Shown here piece by piece: positions 14,303 to 23,034 of a stretch of 24,584 bases of DNA. The notes under the pieces were generated by a model, which saw only the letters and a list, made by a program, of their open reading frames with translations, was not told the DNA's origin and searched no databases. Within the stretch, counting starts at the first letter, position 1; every line of letters begins with the position of its first letter. Position numbers and translations under genes: made by a program. The DNA is from an uncultured Prevotellaceae bacterium (GTDB lineage: Bacteria > Bacteroidota > Bacteroidia > Bacteroidales > Bacteroidaceae), in contig CABSGW010000006.1 of assembly GCA_902477365.1 (NCBI GenBank), forward strand, positions 1 to 24,584, in the 5' to 3' direction.

Positions 14303-17300
14303 ATGGAAGATTTTGTACATCTACACGTCCATACGCAATATTCTATTCTGGACGGACAAGCCAGCGTACCCAAATTGGTAGACAAGGCTATTAAAGACGG
14401 GATGCGCGGCATGGCCATTACCGACCACGGCAACATGATGGCCATCAAGGAGTTTTTCAATTATGTCAAAAAAGTAAAAGGGAAAGCCAAAGACGAACTG
14501 AAAAAAGCACAAGAAAAACAGGCGGCCATAGAAGCCGGTACTTATACGCCGCAACCCGACAAAAACGGTAAAAATCCCGACAGCGGAAAAAGTCAGGAGG
14601 AATTGCTGGCCGAATGTAACAGAACAATTTCCGCCAAACAAAAGGTGCTCGACTTCAAGCCCATCTTTGGATGTGAGATGTACGTCTCCCGCCGTAACGA
14701 CATGCGCCTGAAAAAGGAAAAAATAGACAGCGGCGGATGGCACTTGGTGGTACTGGCTAAGAATGAAACAGGATACCACAACCTCATCAAATTAGTATCG
14801 CGATCCTGGACTGACGGATTCTACATGCGTCCTCGTACAGACAGACACGAACTGGAACAGTTCAAAGAAGGTTTAATTGTCAGTTCCGCATGCCTGGGAG
14901 GCGAACTTCCACGTAAGGTACACGACGGTTTATTGCCTGAAGCCGAGGAAACCATACAGTGGTACAAGCAAACATTCGGAGACGATTATTTCATTGAATT
15001 GCAGCGCCATGAGGTAAAAGATCCTACACAACGGGCCAACAGAGAAACCTACCAGATTCAAAAAGAGGTAAATGCCGTTTTAATAGAGTTGGCACGAAAA
15101 CACGATGTCAAGATCATTTGCACCAACGACTCACACTTCGTTGACGAAGAAAATGCCGAGGCACACGATCGACTGATCTGCCTAAGCACCAACAAGGACT
15201 TGGACGATCCTACCCGTATGCTATACAGCAAACAAGAGTGGTTCAAGACCCGGTCTGAGATGAACGAGGTCTTTGCAGACATACCCGAGGCCATGAGGAA
15301 TACGTGCGAGATATGTGACCGTGTCGAACTATACAGCATCGACCACGGCCCCATTATGCCTAACTTTGCCATTCCCGAAGACTTTGGAACGGAAGAAAGC
15401 TACCGCCAACGTTATTCTGAAGAAGACTTATTCAACGAGTTCACACGCGATGAAAACGACAACGTGGTGTTGAGCGAAGAAGAAGCCCAGTCCAAAATAA
15501 AGAAACTAGGAGGCTATGAAAAATTGTACCGCATCAAACTCGAGGCTGATTATTTGGGCAAGCTGGCCTACGAAGGAGCCAAACGACTGTATGGAGACCC
15601 TTTGAGCGACGAGGTGAACGAACGCATCAAGTTCGAACTGCACATCATGAAAACGATGGGTTTTCCCGGCTACTTCCTCATTGTGCAAGACTATATCAAC
15701 GCAGCCCGTACAGAACTGGGCGTATCCGTTGGTCCCGGCCGTGGTTCGGCAGCCGGATCAGCCGTGGCCTACTGTCTGGGTATCACACTGATAGACCCTA
15801 TTAAATACGACTTACTGTTCGAACGTTTCCTCAACCCCGATCGTATTTCCCTCCCCGATATTGACGTCGACTTTGACGATGACGGCCGGGGCGAAGTGTT
15901 GCGGTGGGTTACCAACAAATATGGAGCTGAAAAGGTGGCTCACATCATCACCTATGGCACAATGGCCACCAAACTGGCCATCAAGGACGTGGCCCGCGTA
16001 CAAAAATTGCCGTTAGACGAGTCAAACCGCCTTTGCAAACTCATTCCCGACCGCCTGCCCGAAGGTCCTGACGGAAAAGTTCCTAAGATGAACTTACCCA
16101 ATGCCATTGCCGCCATCCCCGAACTGCGCGATGCCGAAACCTCATCCGATCCTCTCTTGCACAATACCATCCGATACGCAAAGATGTTGGAAGGAAACGT
16201 CCGCAACACCGGAGTACACGCCTGCGGAACAATTATTTGCCGCGACGACATTTCGGACTGGGTGCCCATCAGTACCGCAGACGACAAAGAAACCGGCGAA
16301 AAGCTACGCTGTACCCAATACGAAGGTTCTGTCATTGAAGAGACAGGGCTAATCAAGATGGACTTCCTGGGGCTCAAAACCCTGTCCATCATCAAGGAGG
16401 CCGTCATGAATATCCGTACCAGCATGGGGATTGAAATAGACATTGAAAGCATTGATATTGAAGATCCGGCCACCTACCAGCTCTACTGCGACGGGCGCAC
16501 CATTGGCACGTTCCAGTTCGAGTCGGCCGGTATGCAGAAATACCTGCGCGAATTGCAGCCTTCTACCTTCGAAGACCTCATCGCCATGAATGCCCTCTAT
16601 CGTCCGGGACCGATGGCCTACATACCCAGCTTCATTGCACGTAAACACGGTAAAGAACCCATTACCTACGACTTACCCTGCATGGAGAAATACCTGAAAG
16701 ATACCTACGGCATTACCGTCTACCAAGAGCAGGTCATGTTGCTTTCGCGCCAAATAGCCAACTTCACCCGAGGCGAGAGCGACACATTGCGCAAAGCGAT
16801 GGGTAAAAAGCTCATCGAAAAACTGAACCAGATGTACCCCAAGTTCTTAGCAGGCGGAAAAGCGAACGGTTACGATGAGAAAATTCTGGAAAAGATATGG
16901 GATGACTGGCGCGCTTTTGCCTCTTATGCCTTCAACAAAAGTCACGCCACTTGTTACTCGTGGGTAGCCTATCAAACAGCTTACCTGAAAGCGAACTATC
17001 CGGCCCAATACATGGCTGCCGTGATGAGCCGAAGCTTGGCTAACATTACCGACATTACCAAACTGATGGACGAATGTAAGGCTATGGGCATCCAAACGCT
17101 AAGTCCTGATGTAAACGAGAGTAACTTGAAATTTGGTGTCAACCACTCGGGAAACATCCGTTTCGGCCTTGGTGCAATCAAGGGAGTGGGCGAAGCCGCC
17201 GTCGAAGCTATTCTGAAGGAACGTAATGCAAACGGGCCATTCACCAGTATATTCGACTTCGTACAGCGCGTCAACCTGAATGCCTGCAATCGCAAAAACC

Positions 17301-18169
17301 TGGAAAACCTGGTTTTGGCCGGAGGATTTGACTGCTTTGCCGAACTGCGCCGTGAACAATACTTTGCACTCAATGCAAAAGGTGAAAGCTACCTGGAAAC
17401 GCTCGTCCGTTATGGCATCCGCTACCAGATGGATAAAGCCACAGCCTTGAATTCCCTGTTCGGAGGAGCCGATGCCGTTGAAATAGCGACACCCGAAATA
17501 CCACAGCAATACGAACGGTGGAGCGACTTGGGACGCCTCAACAAAGAGCGGGATCTTGTAGGTATTTATCTTTCAGCCCATCCGTTGGATGAATATGCTG
17601 TGATCCTGAATAACGTCTGTACGGCCCACTTCAACGAATTGGAAGATCTTTCGGCATTAGCCAACAAAGACCTGACTCTAGGCGGTATCGTCACCAACCT
17701 GCGCGAAGGACAGACACGTAACGGCAAGCCCTTCGGCATCGTCAAGATGGAAGACTTTACCGGTGCAGGCGAAATAGCTCTTTTCGGACAAGACTGGGCC
17801 AAATGGCGCAATTACATGGTCATCGGCAACACGCTCTTCCTGAATGCCCGCGTAGAGCCCCGCCGCTGGAATGAAGGATCGTTCGACTTACGCATCGGCA
17901 CAATCGACTTCCTGACCGACGTTAAGGACAAAAAAATAGAAAGTATCACCATCACCGTCCGTGCTGAGATGCTCGATGACCAGACAATCAATGAACTAGA
18001 CACGCTTATCAGCGACAACCCCGGCAATGCCGATCTTTATTTCCGATTGATTGACGTGCAGGGTCAGATGCGCGTCGTGCTGCAATCGCGTCAGCGCAAA
18101 CTCTCCGTTAAAAAAGCATTAATCTCCTACATAGAGGGAAATTCGGCACTCAGCTACAAAATAAATTAG
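14303..18169 (+). CDS. dnaE: DNA polymerase III subunit alpha
   Basis: DnaE is the catalytic subunit of the replicative polymerase. Its 1288 residues are longer than the 1160 of E. coli. The N-terminal PHP domain starts with HLHVHTQYS (6-14) and TDHGNM (40-45). A Lys/Glu-rich insert of about 60 residues (58-117) follows before KPIFGCEMYV, a feature I associate with Bacteroidetes DnaE. The palm holds GPGRGSAAGSAVAY and PDIDVDFDDDGR, with catalytic Asp519 and Asp521. A helix-hairpin-helix region (about 945-990, IKGVGEAAVEAIL) and an OB fold (from about 1120, GGIVTNLREGQTRNGKPFG) follow. The C-terminus is short, which is usual for this group. It is divergent from frr; trxA follows with its own promoter. 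Confidence 0.97.
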   Translation: MEDFVHLHVHTQYSILDGQASVPKLVDKAIKDGMRGMAITDHGNMMAIKEFFNYVKKVKGKAKDELKKAQEKQAAIEAGTYTPQPDKNGKNPDSGKSQEELLAECNRTISAKQKVLDFKPIFGCEMYVSRRNDMRLKKEKIDSGGWHLVVLAKNETGYHNLIKLVSRSWTDGFYMRPRTDRHELEQFKEGLIVSSACLGGELPRKVHDGLLPEAEETIQWYKQTFGDDYFIELQRHEVKDPTQRANRETYQIQKEVNAVLIELARKHDVKIICTNDSHFVDEENAEAHDRLICLSTNKDLDDPTRMLYSKQEWFKTRSEMNEVFADIPEAMRNTCEICDRVELYSIDHGPIMPNFAIPEDFGTEESYRQRYSEEDLFNEFTRDENDNVVLSEEEAQSKIKKLGGYEKLYRIKLEADYLGKLAYEGAKRLYGDPLSDEVNERIKFELHIMKTMGFPGYFLIVQDYINAARTELGVSVGPGRGSAAGSAVAYCLGITLIDPIKYDLLFERFLNPDRISLPDIDVDFDDDGRGEVLRWVTNKYGAEKVAHIITYGTMATKLAIKDVARVQKLPLDESNRLCKLIPDRLPEGPDGKVPKMNLPNAIAAIPELRDAETSSDPLLHNTIRYAKMLEGNVRNTGVHACGTIICRDDISDWVPISTADDKETGEKLRCTQYEGSVIEETGLIKMDFLGLKTLSIIKEAVMNIRTSMGIEIDIESIDIEDPATYQLYCDGRTIGTFQFESAGMQKYLRELQPSTFEDLIAMNALYRPGPMAYIPSFIARKHGKEPITYDLPCMEKYLKDTYGITVYQEQVMLLSRQIANFTRGESDTLRKAMGKKLIEKLNQMYPKFLAGGKANGYDEKILEKIWDDWRAFASYAFNKSHATCYSWVAYQTAYLKANYPAQYMAAVMSRSLANITDITKLMDECKAMGIQTLSPDVNESNLKFGVNHSGNIRFGLGAIKGVGEAAVEAILKERNANGPFTSIFDFVQRVNLNACNRKNLENLVLAGGFDCFAELRREQYFALNAKGESYLETLVRYGIRYQMDKATALNSLFGGADAVEIATPEIPQQYERWSDLGRLNKERDLVGIYLSAHPLDEYAVILNNVCTAHFNELEDLSALANKDLTLGGIVTNLREGQTRNGKPFGIVKMEDFTGAGEIALFGQDWAKWRNYMVIGNTLFLNARVEPRRWNEGSFDLRIGTIDFLTDVKDKKIESITITVRAEMLDDQTINELDTLISDNPGNADLYFRLIDVQGQMRVVLQSRQRKLSVKKALISYIEGNSALSYKIN

Positions 18170-18178
18170 TACATTTGC
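18170..18178 (+). promoter_or_regulatory. -7 element of the trxA promoter
   Basis: TACATTTGC is an exact TAnnTTTGY match and begins the base after the dnaE stop codon. The trxA ATG lies 27 bp downstream, so trxA can be transcribed independently of dnaE. Confidence 0.65.
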
Positions 18179-18205
18179 TTTCGTAAACAATAACATTAAC
18201 ACACA

Positions 18206-18520
18206 ATGGAAATCCAAATTACCGATCAGAATTTCGAAGAAATTGTAGCACAGGGAAAACCTGTCGTTCTAGATTTTTACGCAACATGGTGCGGCCCTTG
18301 CAAAAAGATTGCTCCATATATAGAAGAATTGGCAGAACAATATGACGGACAAGTAATCGTTGGAAAATGCGATGTTGACAACAACAATGACTTATCCGTT
18401 CGTTTTGGCGTCCGCAACATTCCTACCGTACTTTTCATCAAAAACGGTGAAGTGGTAGATAAATCTGTTGGCGCTGCTCCCAAAAGCACGTTCGAAGATA
18501 AACTCAAAAACCTTCTTTAA
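18206..18520 (+). CDS. trxA: Thioredoxin
   Basis: A 104-residue classical thioredoxin with the redox motif WCGPC (Cys29, Cys32), the preceding FYATW, and the cis-proline in NIPTVLF (Pro73). There is no signal peptide, so it is a cytoplasmic disulfide reductase for targets such as ribonucleotide reductase and peroxiredoxins. A small acidic protein follows after 2 nt and is almost certainly co-transcribed. Confidence 0.96.
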   Translation: MEIQITDQNFEEIVAQGKPVVLDFYATWCGPCKKIAPYIEELAEQYDGQVIVGKCDVDNNNDLSVRFGVRNIPTVLFIKNGEVVDKSVGAAPKSTFEDKLKNLL

Positions 18521-18522
18521 GA

Positions 18523-18855
18523 ATGGCATCTTTAGACGAAGAACTGTTTACGGACGCAGAAGACGATGCACGCACCGTTGCGTTCATTCGTGAGCATTTA
18601 CCTTCCGAGGTGAGTGAGCGTTTCACAGAGGATGACCTCTATTACATGCTGGATGTCATTATCGAATACTATGCAACAAGCGGGATACTGGACAGCACTC
18701 CCGACAAAAACGGTTGCATAGAAATTGACGAAGGTGCTATTGCGGCTTATGTAGTAGAACAAGCCAGAAAAGACAAAATGGGTGAATATGCCTATGAAGA
18801 CGTCTTATTAGTGGTAGAAGCCGAAGGTGAATATGCTGAACAAAACGAAGAATAA
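18523..18855 (+). CDS. Small acidic protein of unknown function
   Basis: A 110-residue, strongly acidic, soluble protein without signal peptide or membrane segment. Predicted mostly helical, with FTEDDLYYMLDVIIEYYATSG (38-58) as its most ordered stretch and a Glu-rich tail. I do not recognise a named domain. It starts 2 nt after the trxA stop and ends at a strong terminator, so it is the last gene of the trxA unit. The tight coupling suggests a shared condition of expression but does not establish a redox role. Confidence 0.8.
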   Translation: MASLDEELFTDAEDDARTVAFIREHLPSEVSERFTEDDLYYMLDVIIEYYATSGILDSTPDKNGCIEIDEGAIAAYVVEQARKDKMGEYAYEDVLLVVEAEGEYAEQNEE

Positions 18856-18888
18856 AGCAGTCTGAATTATCTTTATCAAACAAAGAAA

Positions 18889-18929
18889 AGCTCCTGTATC
18901 TTGCGTTCAAGATACAGGAGCTCTTTTTT
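18889..18929 (+). terminator. Intrinsic terminator after the trxA unit
   Basis: AGCTCCTGTATCTTG (18889-18903) pairs perfectly over 15 bp with CAAGATACAGGAGCT (18908-18922) around a 4-nt loop, followed by a six-T run. It separates the trxA unit from the operon that follows. Confidence 0.93.
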
Positions 18930-19008
18930 AGGATTCCTTCCCAAGCCTCTTATCTACGTCTTTTTACCAACAAAATGCAACTCAAACCACTTCTTTTCAT
19001 GGGAATAA

Positions 19009-19039
19009 TTTGCCTGACAGCTTTTTTTCTTTAAATTTG
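19009..19039 (+). promoter_or_regulatory. Promoter of the VTC-DUF4956 operon
   Basis: TTTG (19009-19012), a 19-bp spacer and TAAATTTG (19032-19039) match the Bacteroidetes housekeeping promoter at both elements. The first ATG of the operon is 19 bp further on. No other good promoter is seen before 23031. Confidence 0.75.
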
Positions 19040-19058
19040 AAAGCGATTACAAAAAAAC

Positions 19059-19817
19059 ATGTTCGCAGAGATCCAAACATTACTACAAGATCTGCCCCCC
19101 ATCACGTTAAGCGAGATGAAGGGCATTCGTCTGATGAACCGGACAGACACCAAATTCCTTACCAATAAAGAGGCGCTCAAAAAACTGCTTTTATTGGCGA
19201 AGGAAGATTATTATGTCCAAGAGATCAAAGGCAAACGCATCAGTTGTTATCAAACCACTTATTGGGATACACCGGAACACCGGTTTTACCTGATTCATCA
19301 TGACGGCAACAAGCCCAGAACGAAAGTAAGAGTCCGTACCTACATGGACTCGAATGAATCATTTTTAGAAATAAAGCACAAAGACAACCACGGAAAGACG
19401 GACAAGAAGCGCATAAAGGTAACGCAAGAAGACTTCATGACCTCGCAGGAAGGACAAACATTCCTCACGGAACTAACAGGTATGAGCGCCAGTCAGCTGC
19501 ATCCCAGTCTTCAAAACCGCTTTGAACGTATCACACTGGTAAACCGCAAAAAAACCGAACGGCTCACGATTGATTTCAATATCCTGTTCACAAACCCCGA
19601 AACAGGTAATCAGAGCCACACCAATAATTTGGTTGTAGTAGAGCTTAAGCGCGATGGCAATATCGCCTCACCTATCAAGGAACTATTACTCCAGTTGCGC
19701 ATTAAACCTTACGGCTTCAGCAAATACTGTATAGGCTCGCTACTGACCAACTCCACGTTAAAACGTAATTTATTTAAACCCAAATTAGTACAAATCAAAA
19801 GACTAGCAAACAGTTAA
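19059..19817 (+). CDS. VTC-domain (TTM-fold) polyphosphate-polymerase-like protein
   Basis: A 252-residue soluble protein with the charged beta-strand pattern of the triphosphate tunnel metalloenzyme fold, as in the VTC4 polyphosphate polymerase. Tunnel-lining residues are visible: RTDTKF (28-33), RTKVRVR (87-93), FLEIKHK with Glu104 and Lys106, KKRIKVT (116-122), RLTIDFN (168-174), VVELKRDG with Glu195 and Lys197, and SKYCIG (221-226). In yeast VTC4 such basic and acidic residues bind ATP phosphates, Mn and the growing polyphosphate. The set looks complete, so the protein should be catalytically competent, but whether it makes polyphosphate or acts on another triphosphate is not known. It is first in a five-gene operon; the DUF4956 gene follows after 4 nt, a pairing also seen in other phyla. 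Confidence 0.88.
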   Translation: MFAEIQTLLQDLPPITLSEMKGIRLMNRTDTKFLTNKEALKKLLLLAKEDYYVQEIKGKRISCYQTTYWDTPEHRFYLIHHDGNKPRTKVRVRTYMDSNESFLEIKHKDNHGKTDKKRIKVTQEDFMTSQEGQTFLTELTGMSASQLHPSLQNRFERITLVNRKKTERLTIDFNILFTNPETGNQSHTNNLVVVELKRDGNIASPIKELLLQLRIKPYGFSKYCIGSLLTNSTLKRNLFKPKLVQIKRLANS

Positions 19818-19821
19818 TGCC

Positions 19822-20514
19822 ATGATTCCACTACTTATCAGCCACTTATCAGAAATAACCCTGTTCGGGCTTCCGCTTATTGACCTACCTGCGTTACAGG
19901 AAATGTTAACACGTTTTCTGCTTAATACCCTTGTAGTGGGTGTTATTGTGCATTTCCTCTATTATCCCAAGAGCCAACGACGCGATTACTATTTTACTTT
20001 CTTGTTGCTCTCCGTAAGTATCTTCATGCTTATCTACCTCATGGACGGTTCGAAGATCAAAGTAGGAGCGGCACTCGGATTGTTTGCCGTGTTCGGCATC
20101 ATCCGCTACCGTACTGAATCCATTGTCATCCGCGACATGACCTACCTGTTTTTCATTGTAGCCCTGTCGGTTGTCAATGCCATGTCTGTACGACTCAGTG
20201 TAATAGAGCTGTTAATAGCCAACGCACTCTTTTTCTTCACGGCATGGATCGCCGAAAGTAATCACCTGGTACGTCATACTTCTTGCAAGTTCATTAAGTA
20301 CGACAATATTGAACTGATTCGTCCTGAAAAACGTGCCGAACTCATCGCCGACTTGGAAAAACGCACCGGACTGAAAGTCATTCGTGTTGAAATCGGAACA
20401 ATAGACTTCTTGCGTGACTGTACGTTGCTCAAGATGCATTACATAAAGCCGGACAACGAACAGACCAACTCCGTCAACACACTAACCGAAATACCCAAAC
20501 GATATGATGAATAA
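19822..20514 (+). CDS. DUF4956 membrane protein
   Basis: A 230-residue protein with about four or five membrane segments (near 32-48, 56-74, 82-96, 106-122 and 128-144). The family signature GLFAVFGIIRYRTESIVIRD (87-106) is present. A hydrophilic domain follows (about 150-230), probably cytoplasmic, with a ferredoxin-like alternation (RAELIADLEKRTGLKVIRVE). DUF4956 genes are commonly next to VTC-domain genes, sometimes with CotH kinases. A membrane channel or partner for the polymerase product is a reasonable but untested idea. Its 3' end overlaps the next gene by 11 bp. Confidence 0.88.
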   Translation: MIPLLISHLSEITLFGLPLIDLPALQEMLTRFLLNTLVVGVIVHFLYYPKSQRRDYYFTFLLLSVSIFMLIYLMDGSKIKVGAALGLFAVFGIIRYRTESIVIRDMTYLFFIVALSVVNAMSVRLSVIELLIANALFFFTAWIAESNHLVRHTSCKFIKYDNIELIRPEKRAELIADLEKRTGLKVIRVEIGTIDFLRDCTLLKMHYIKPDNEQTNSVNTLTEIPKRYDE

Positions 20515-21316
20515 ACTCAACAAATATCTGTTGTTCTGCGGTCTCACTTTGGGATGTGCCCTTTCTGCCCAAGCCAAAGACGACTTCGGCATGTGGACGG
20601 AGGCTGGTATCAATAAGAGTCTCACCAGTAACTTAAGTTTGTCAACCGGCATAGGGTTCCGCACCAACGACAACATGCAAAACGTAGACCGCTGGGATGC
20701 GTCCATCGGACTCAGCTACAAAGTATGCGAACATTTGAAATTGGGTGTAGGATATGTCTACATGTACAGCCACTCCTATACCGAGTGGAAACGTAACTAC
20801 AAAGACGATATTGAAGACCATGCACACTGGAGAGGATACAATGTAACCCGCCCCTATTGGCGTTCTAAAAACCGTTTCAACCTGGAAGCCACCGGCTACG
20901 CCAACTTAGGGCGTTTCACCTTTTCACTACGCGAACGCTACCAGCTGACCGGATACAACCATGTGTGGGTAACAAAAGACAAATACCGATTCAACAACAC
21001 CATTGATAAAGACGATCTTGAATGGCGGTCATCCGAGAAAGATCTGAAAGCCTCCAAGACCAAACAATACTTGCGTTCTCGCTTGCGCGCCGAGTATAAC
21101 ATTCGCAAATGCAAACTCACTCCATATGCCTACTTTGAGCTGACCAACAATCTGGAACGTGGGTTCGGATACGAAGAACATCGCTTCAGCATAGGCGGAG
21201 AATACAAACTCACCAAAAAACACCGCCTTTCCTTAGGTTATGTCTTTGAAGACAGCCACGATAACGCAGAGAACAATATTCACGTAATTGACCTCAGTTA
21301 CAAATTCAAATTCTAA
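20504..21316 (+). CDS. DUF2490-like outer-membrane beta-barrel protein
   Basis: A 270-residue protein with a signal peptide (1-24, cleavage near AQA-KD) and many amphipathic strands alternating with charged loops (LSLSTGIGFRT, LKLGVGYVYMYSH, RLSLGYVFEDS). It ends in YKFKF, the C-terminal aromatic signature of outer-membrane barrels. This resembles DUF2490, a family of small barrels of unknown function. Two adjacent ATGs are available (20504 and 20507). It overlaps the DUF4956 gene by 11 bp, so translation is probably coupled. It likely provides the outer-membrane element of the operon. Substrate or pore function is not determinable. Confidence 0.82.
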   Translation: MMNKLNKYLLFCGLTLGCALSAQAKDDFGMWTEAGINKSLTSNLSLSTGIGFRTNDNMQNVDRWDASIGLSYKVCEHLKLGVGYVYMYSHSYTEWKRNYKDDIEDHAHWRGYNVTRPYWRSKNRFNLEATGYANLGRFTFSLRERYQLTGYNHVWVTKDKYRFNNTIDKDDLEWRSSEKDLKASKTKQYLRSRLRAEYNIRKCKLTPYAYFELTNNLERGFGYEEHRFSIGGEYKLTKKHRLSLGYVFEDSHDNAENNIHVIDLSYKFKF

Positions 21317-21327
21317 ACCCGTAGTAT

Positions 21328-21795
21328 ATGACGCGATTTATCCAAAAACTGATCTTATCGGGCTGTTTATTCGGAATACTCGTACCGGCAATGGCTGAAG
21401 ACTATCGCTACCTGACCATCAAACGGAACGACGGTAACGAGGCAAGTGTTTCCCTACAACCTCTAAAACTTACGTTTACAAACGGAAAGTTACAGCTGTT
21501 TAGTGCAGAAGGGGTTGAAACCATGGAACTAAACACGCTTACGTCTATGTGGCTCAGTACCGCTCCGACAAGCATCAAGCAAACCTCCGGCGACCGCTTT
21601 GCCTTACAAATAGAAGACAAGAGTCTCTTTGTCCGTGGCATCAAAGGTAATACACTGACTCTTTACGATGTACAAGGCATTCCCGTTCGCTCTGCCAAAC
21701 CGGTCAATGGCATCGGCAAATTGGATATTAGCGGACTAAGCCCTGGCATCTATCTTCTGAAAACACAAAGTCAAACTCTAAAGTTCAGCCTATAA
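21328..21795 (+). CDS. Small secreted protein with a T9SS-like C-terminal domain
   Basis: A 155-residue protein in three parts. A signal peptide (1-23, AMA-ED) is followed by a short beta module (about 27-77) with the alternating pattern common in Bacteroidetes secreted proteins (LTIKRNDG, LKLTFTNGKLQLF). The last 65 residues read like a type A T9SS sorting domain: LTLYDVQGIPV (110-120), LDISGLSPGIYLLKT (132-146) and a basic ending. There is little between module and tail, so it has no obvious enzyme domain. It sits 11 bp after the DUF2490 gene and 3 bp before the beta-helix gene. Homologous tails also occur in gut Bacteroides that lack T9SS, so export by that route is not proven. Confidence 0.8.
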   Translation: MTRFIQKLILSGCLFGILVPAMAEDYRYLTIKRNDGNEASVSLQPLKLTFTNGKLQLFSAEGVETMELNTLTSMWLSTAPTSIKQTSGDRFALQIEDKSLFVRGIKGNTLTLYDVQGIPVRSAKPVNGIGKLDISGLSPGIYLLKTQSQTLKFSL

Positions 21796-21798
21796 TCC

Positions 21799-23031
21799 AT
21801 GAAAAAGATCGTTTTGCTTCTTGCACTCGTGCTCACCGGCCTGTCGTTGCCGGCCCAAGTATTGTGGATACACCGTGGTAACACCGTTATCACCGTTCCG
21901 GCTGCACAAACCGGAGAAATGACCTATGGCGCTGAAGGAACCACCCTTACAATAGCCGGGACAACCTATGCCGTCTCGCAGATAGACAGCATAACCGTTC
22001 AACAGACCGCACAGCCTGACAGTACTGTGCTTATAAACTATGTTGAAGGACAACTTCCGCGTATATTCATTCCCGCTACATTGGCCTCACTCATTACGAC
22101 TGCCACCGACAACGCACATGTAACCCTTAACTCTGCCCAAACAGGGGGAGGAGAAGTGACTTACACCCTACAGGGTAGTTCTACCGACGGATCGTTTACC
22201 CTAAACGGCTCATTCAAATGTACCGTAGAACTGAACGGCATCGCATTAACCAGCCAACGCGGATCGGTGAAAGTGATCAAAAACGGAAAGCGTATTGATG
22301 TTGTTATGAAAAAAGGTACGGTCAACACCCTTACCGACAGCGAAAACGGCACACAAAAAGCTTGCTTCTTTGTCAAAGGACACCCCGAATTCAAAGGAGA
22401 AGGCACACTTATCCTCTACGGAAACAGCCGACATGCTTTTGCTTCCGATGAATATACCTGGATAAAGAAAAGTGCCGGCCGTATTGAGGTACGAAAGGCT
22501 CTGTCGGATGCCTTCCACTGCGGACAATATTTCCGTATGGACGGTGGCGACCTTTACCTGGCAGGTATGGCCGGAGACGGCATACAAGCCGAGTACACCA
22601 AAGATCCGACTGACGAAATGAACGGGCAACTCCTTATTTGTAGTGGAAAACTAACCATTGAACTAGGTGGAGAAGATATCAAAGGTTTGAAATGTGACAG
22701 CATACTGACCCTTTCCGGAGGAGAAATCTCCATCAACGTAACCGGCAATGGTTCTAAAGGCATCAGCTCCGAAAAAGCAATGTATATCAATCAGAAGACC
22801 AACCCGTTGGTTCTTAACATCCAGACAAGTGGTGGTGTGTACATCAATCCGGCCGACCCAACCGATGACTCCAAGTGTATGGGTATACGTTGTAAAGGAG
22901 ATCTCCATATAGACGATGGAATTATCCGTGTCATCAGTACCGGAACAAAAGGAAAAAGTATCAAAGTAGACGGTGTCTACTACGGACCGGGACGTGCACA
23001 ACTAGAAGTGTCACCGGCCATGGAATATTAA
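21799..23031 (+). CDS. Secreted Cthe_2159-like (DUF4353) carbohydrate-binding beta-helix protein
   Basis: A 410-residue protein with a signal peptide (1-20, LPAQ-VL), an N-terminal beta module (about 21-68, related in pattern to the preceding protein) and a repetitive C-terminal region (about 75-405). The region has successive Gly/Asp-rich turns typical of the DUF4353 family: GEGTLILYGNS (200-210), FRMDGGDLYLAGMAGDGIQAE (245-265), SILTLSGGEISINVTGNGSKG (301-321) and GDLHIDDGIIRVISTG (367-382). The founding member, Cthe_2159 of Clostridium thermocellum, has a polysaccharide-lyase-like right-handed beta-helix, binds calcium and binds polygalacturonate or cellulose-type polymers. A surface or periplasmic polymer-binding role is therefore likely. 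No catalytic residues are recognised. It is the last gene of the operon and is followed by a terminator. Confidence 0.85.
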   Translation: MKKIVLLLALVLTGLSLPAQVLWIHRGNTVITVPAAQTGEMTYGAEGTTLTIAGTTYAVSQIDSITVQQTAQPDSTVLINYVEGQLPRIFIPATLASLITTATDNAHVTLNSAQTGGGEVTYTLQGSSTDGSFTLNGSFKCTVELNGIALTSQRGSVKVIKNGKRIDVVMKKGTVNTLTDSENGTQKACFFVKGHPEFKGEGTLILYGNSRHAFASDEYTWIKKSAGRIEVRKALSDAFHCGQYFRMDGGDLYLAGMAGDGIQAEYTKDPTDEMNGQLLICSGKLTIELGGEDIKGLKCDSILTLSGGEISINVTGNGSKGISSEKAMYINQKTNPLVLNIQTSGGVYINPADPTDDSKCMGIRCKGDLHIDDGIIRVISTGTKGKSIKVDGVYYGPGRAQLEVSPAMEY

Positions 23032-23034
23032 TCT

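Noticed and set aside
18975..19034. A 19-codon hydrophobic ORF (MQLKPLLFMGIICLTAFFL) upstream of the VTC gene
   Set aside because: It overlaps both elements of the strong operon promoter and so would not be on the transcript. Its signal-peptide look comes from T-rich promoter DNA.
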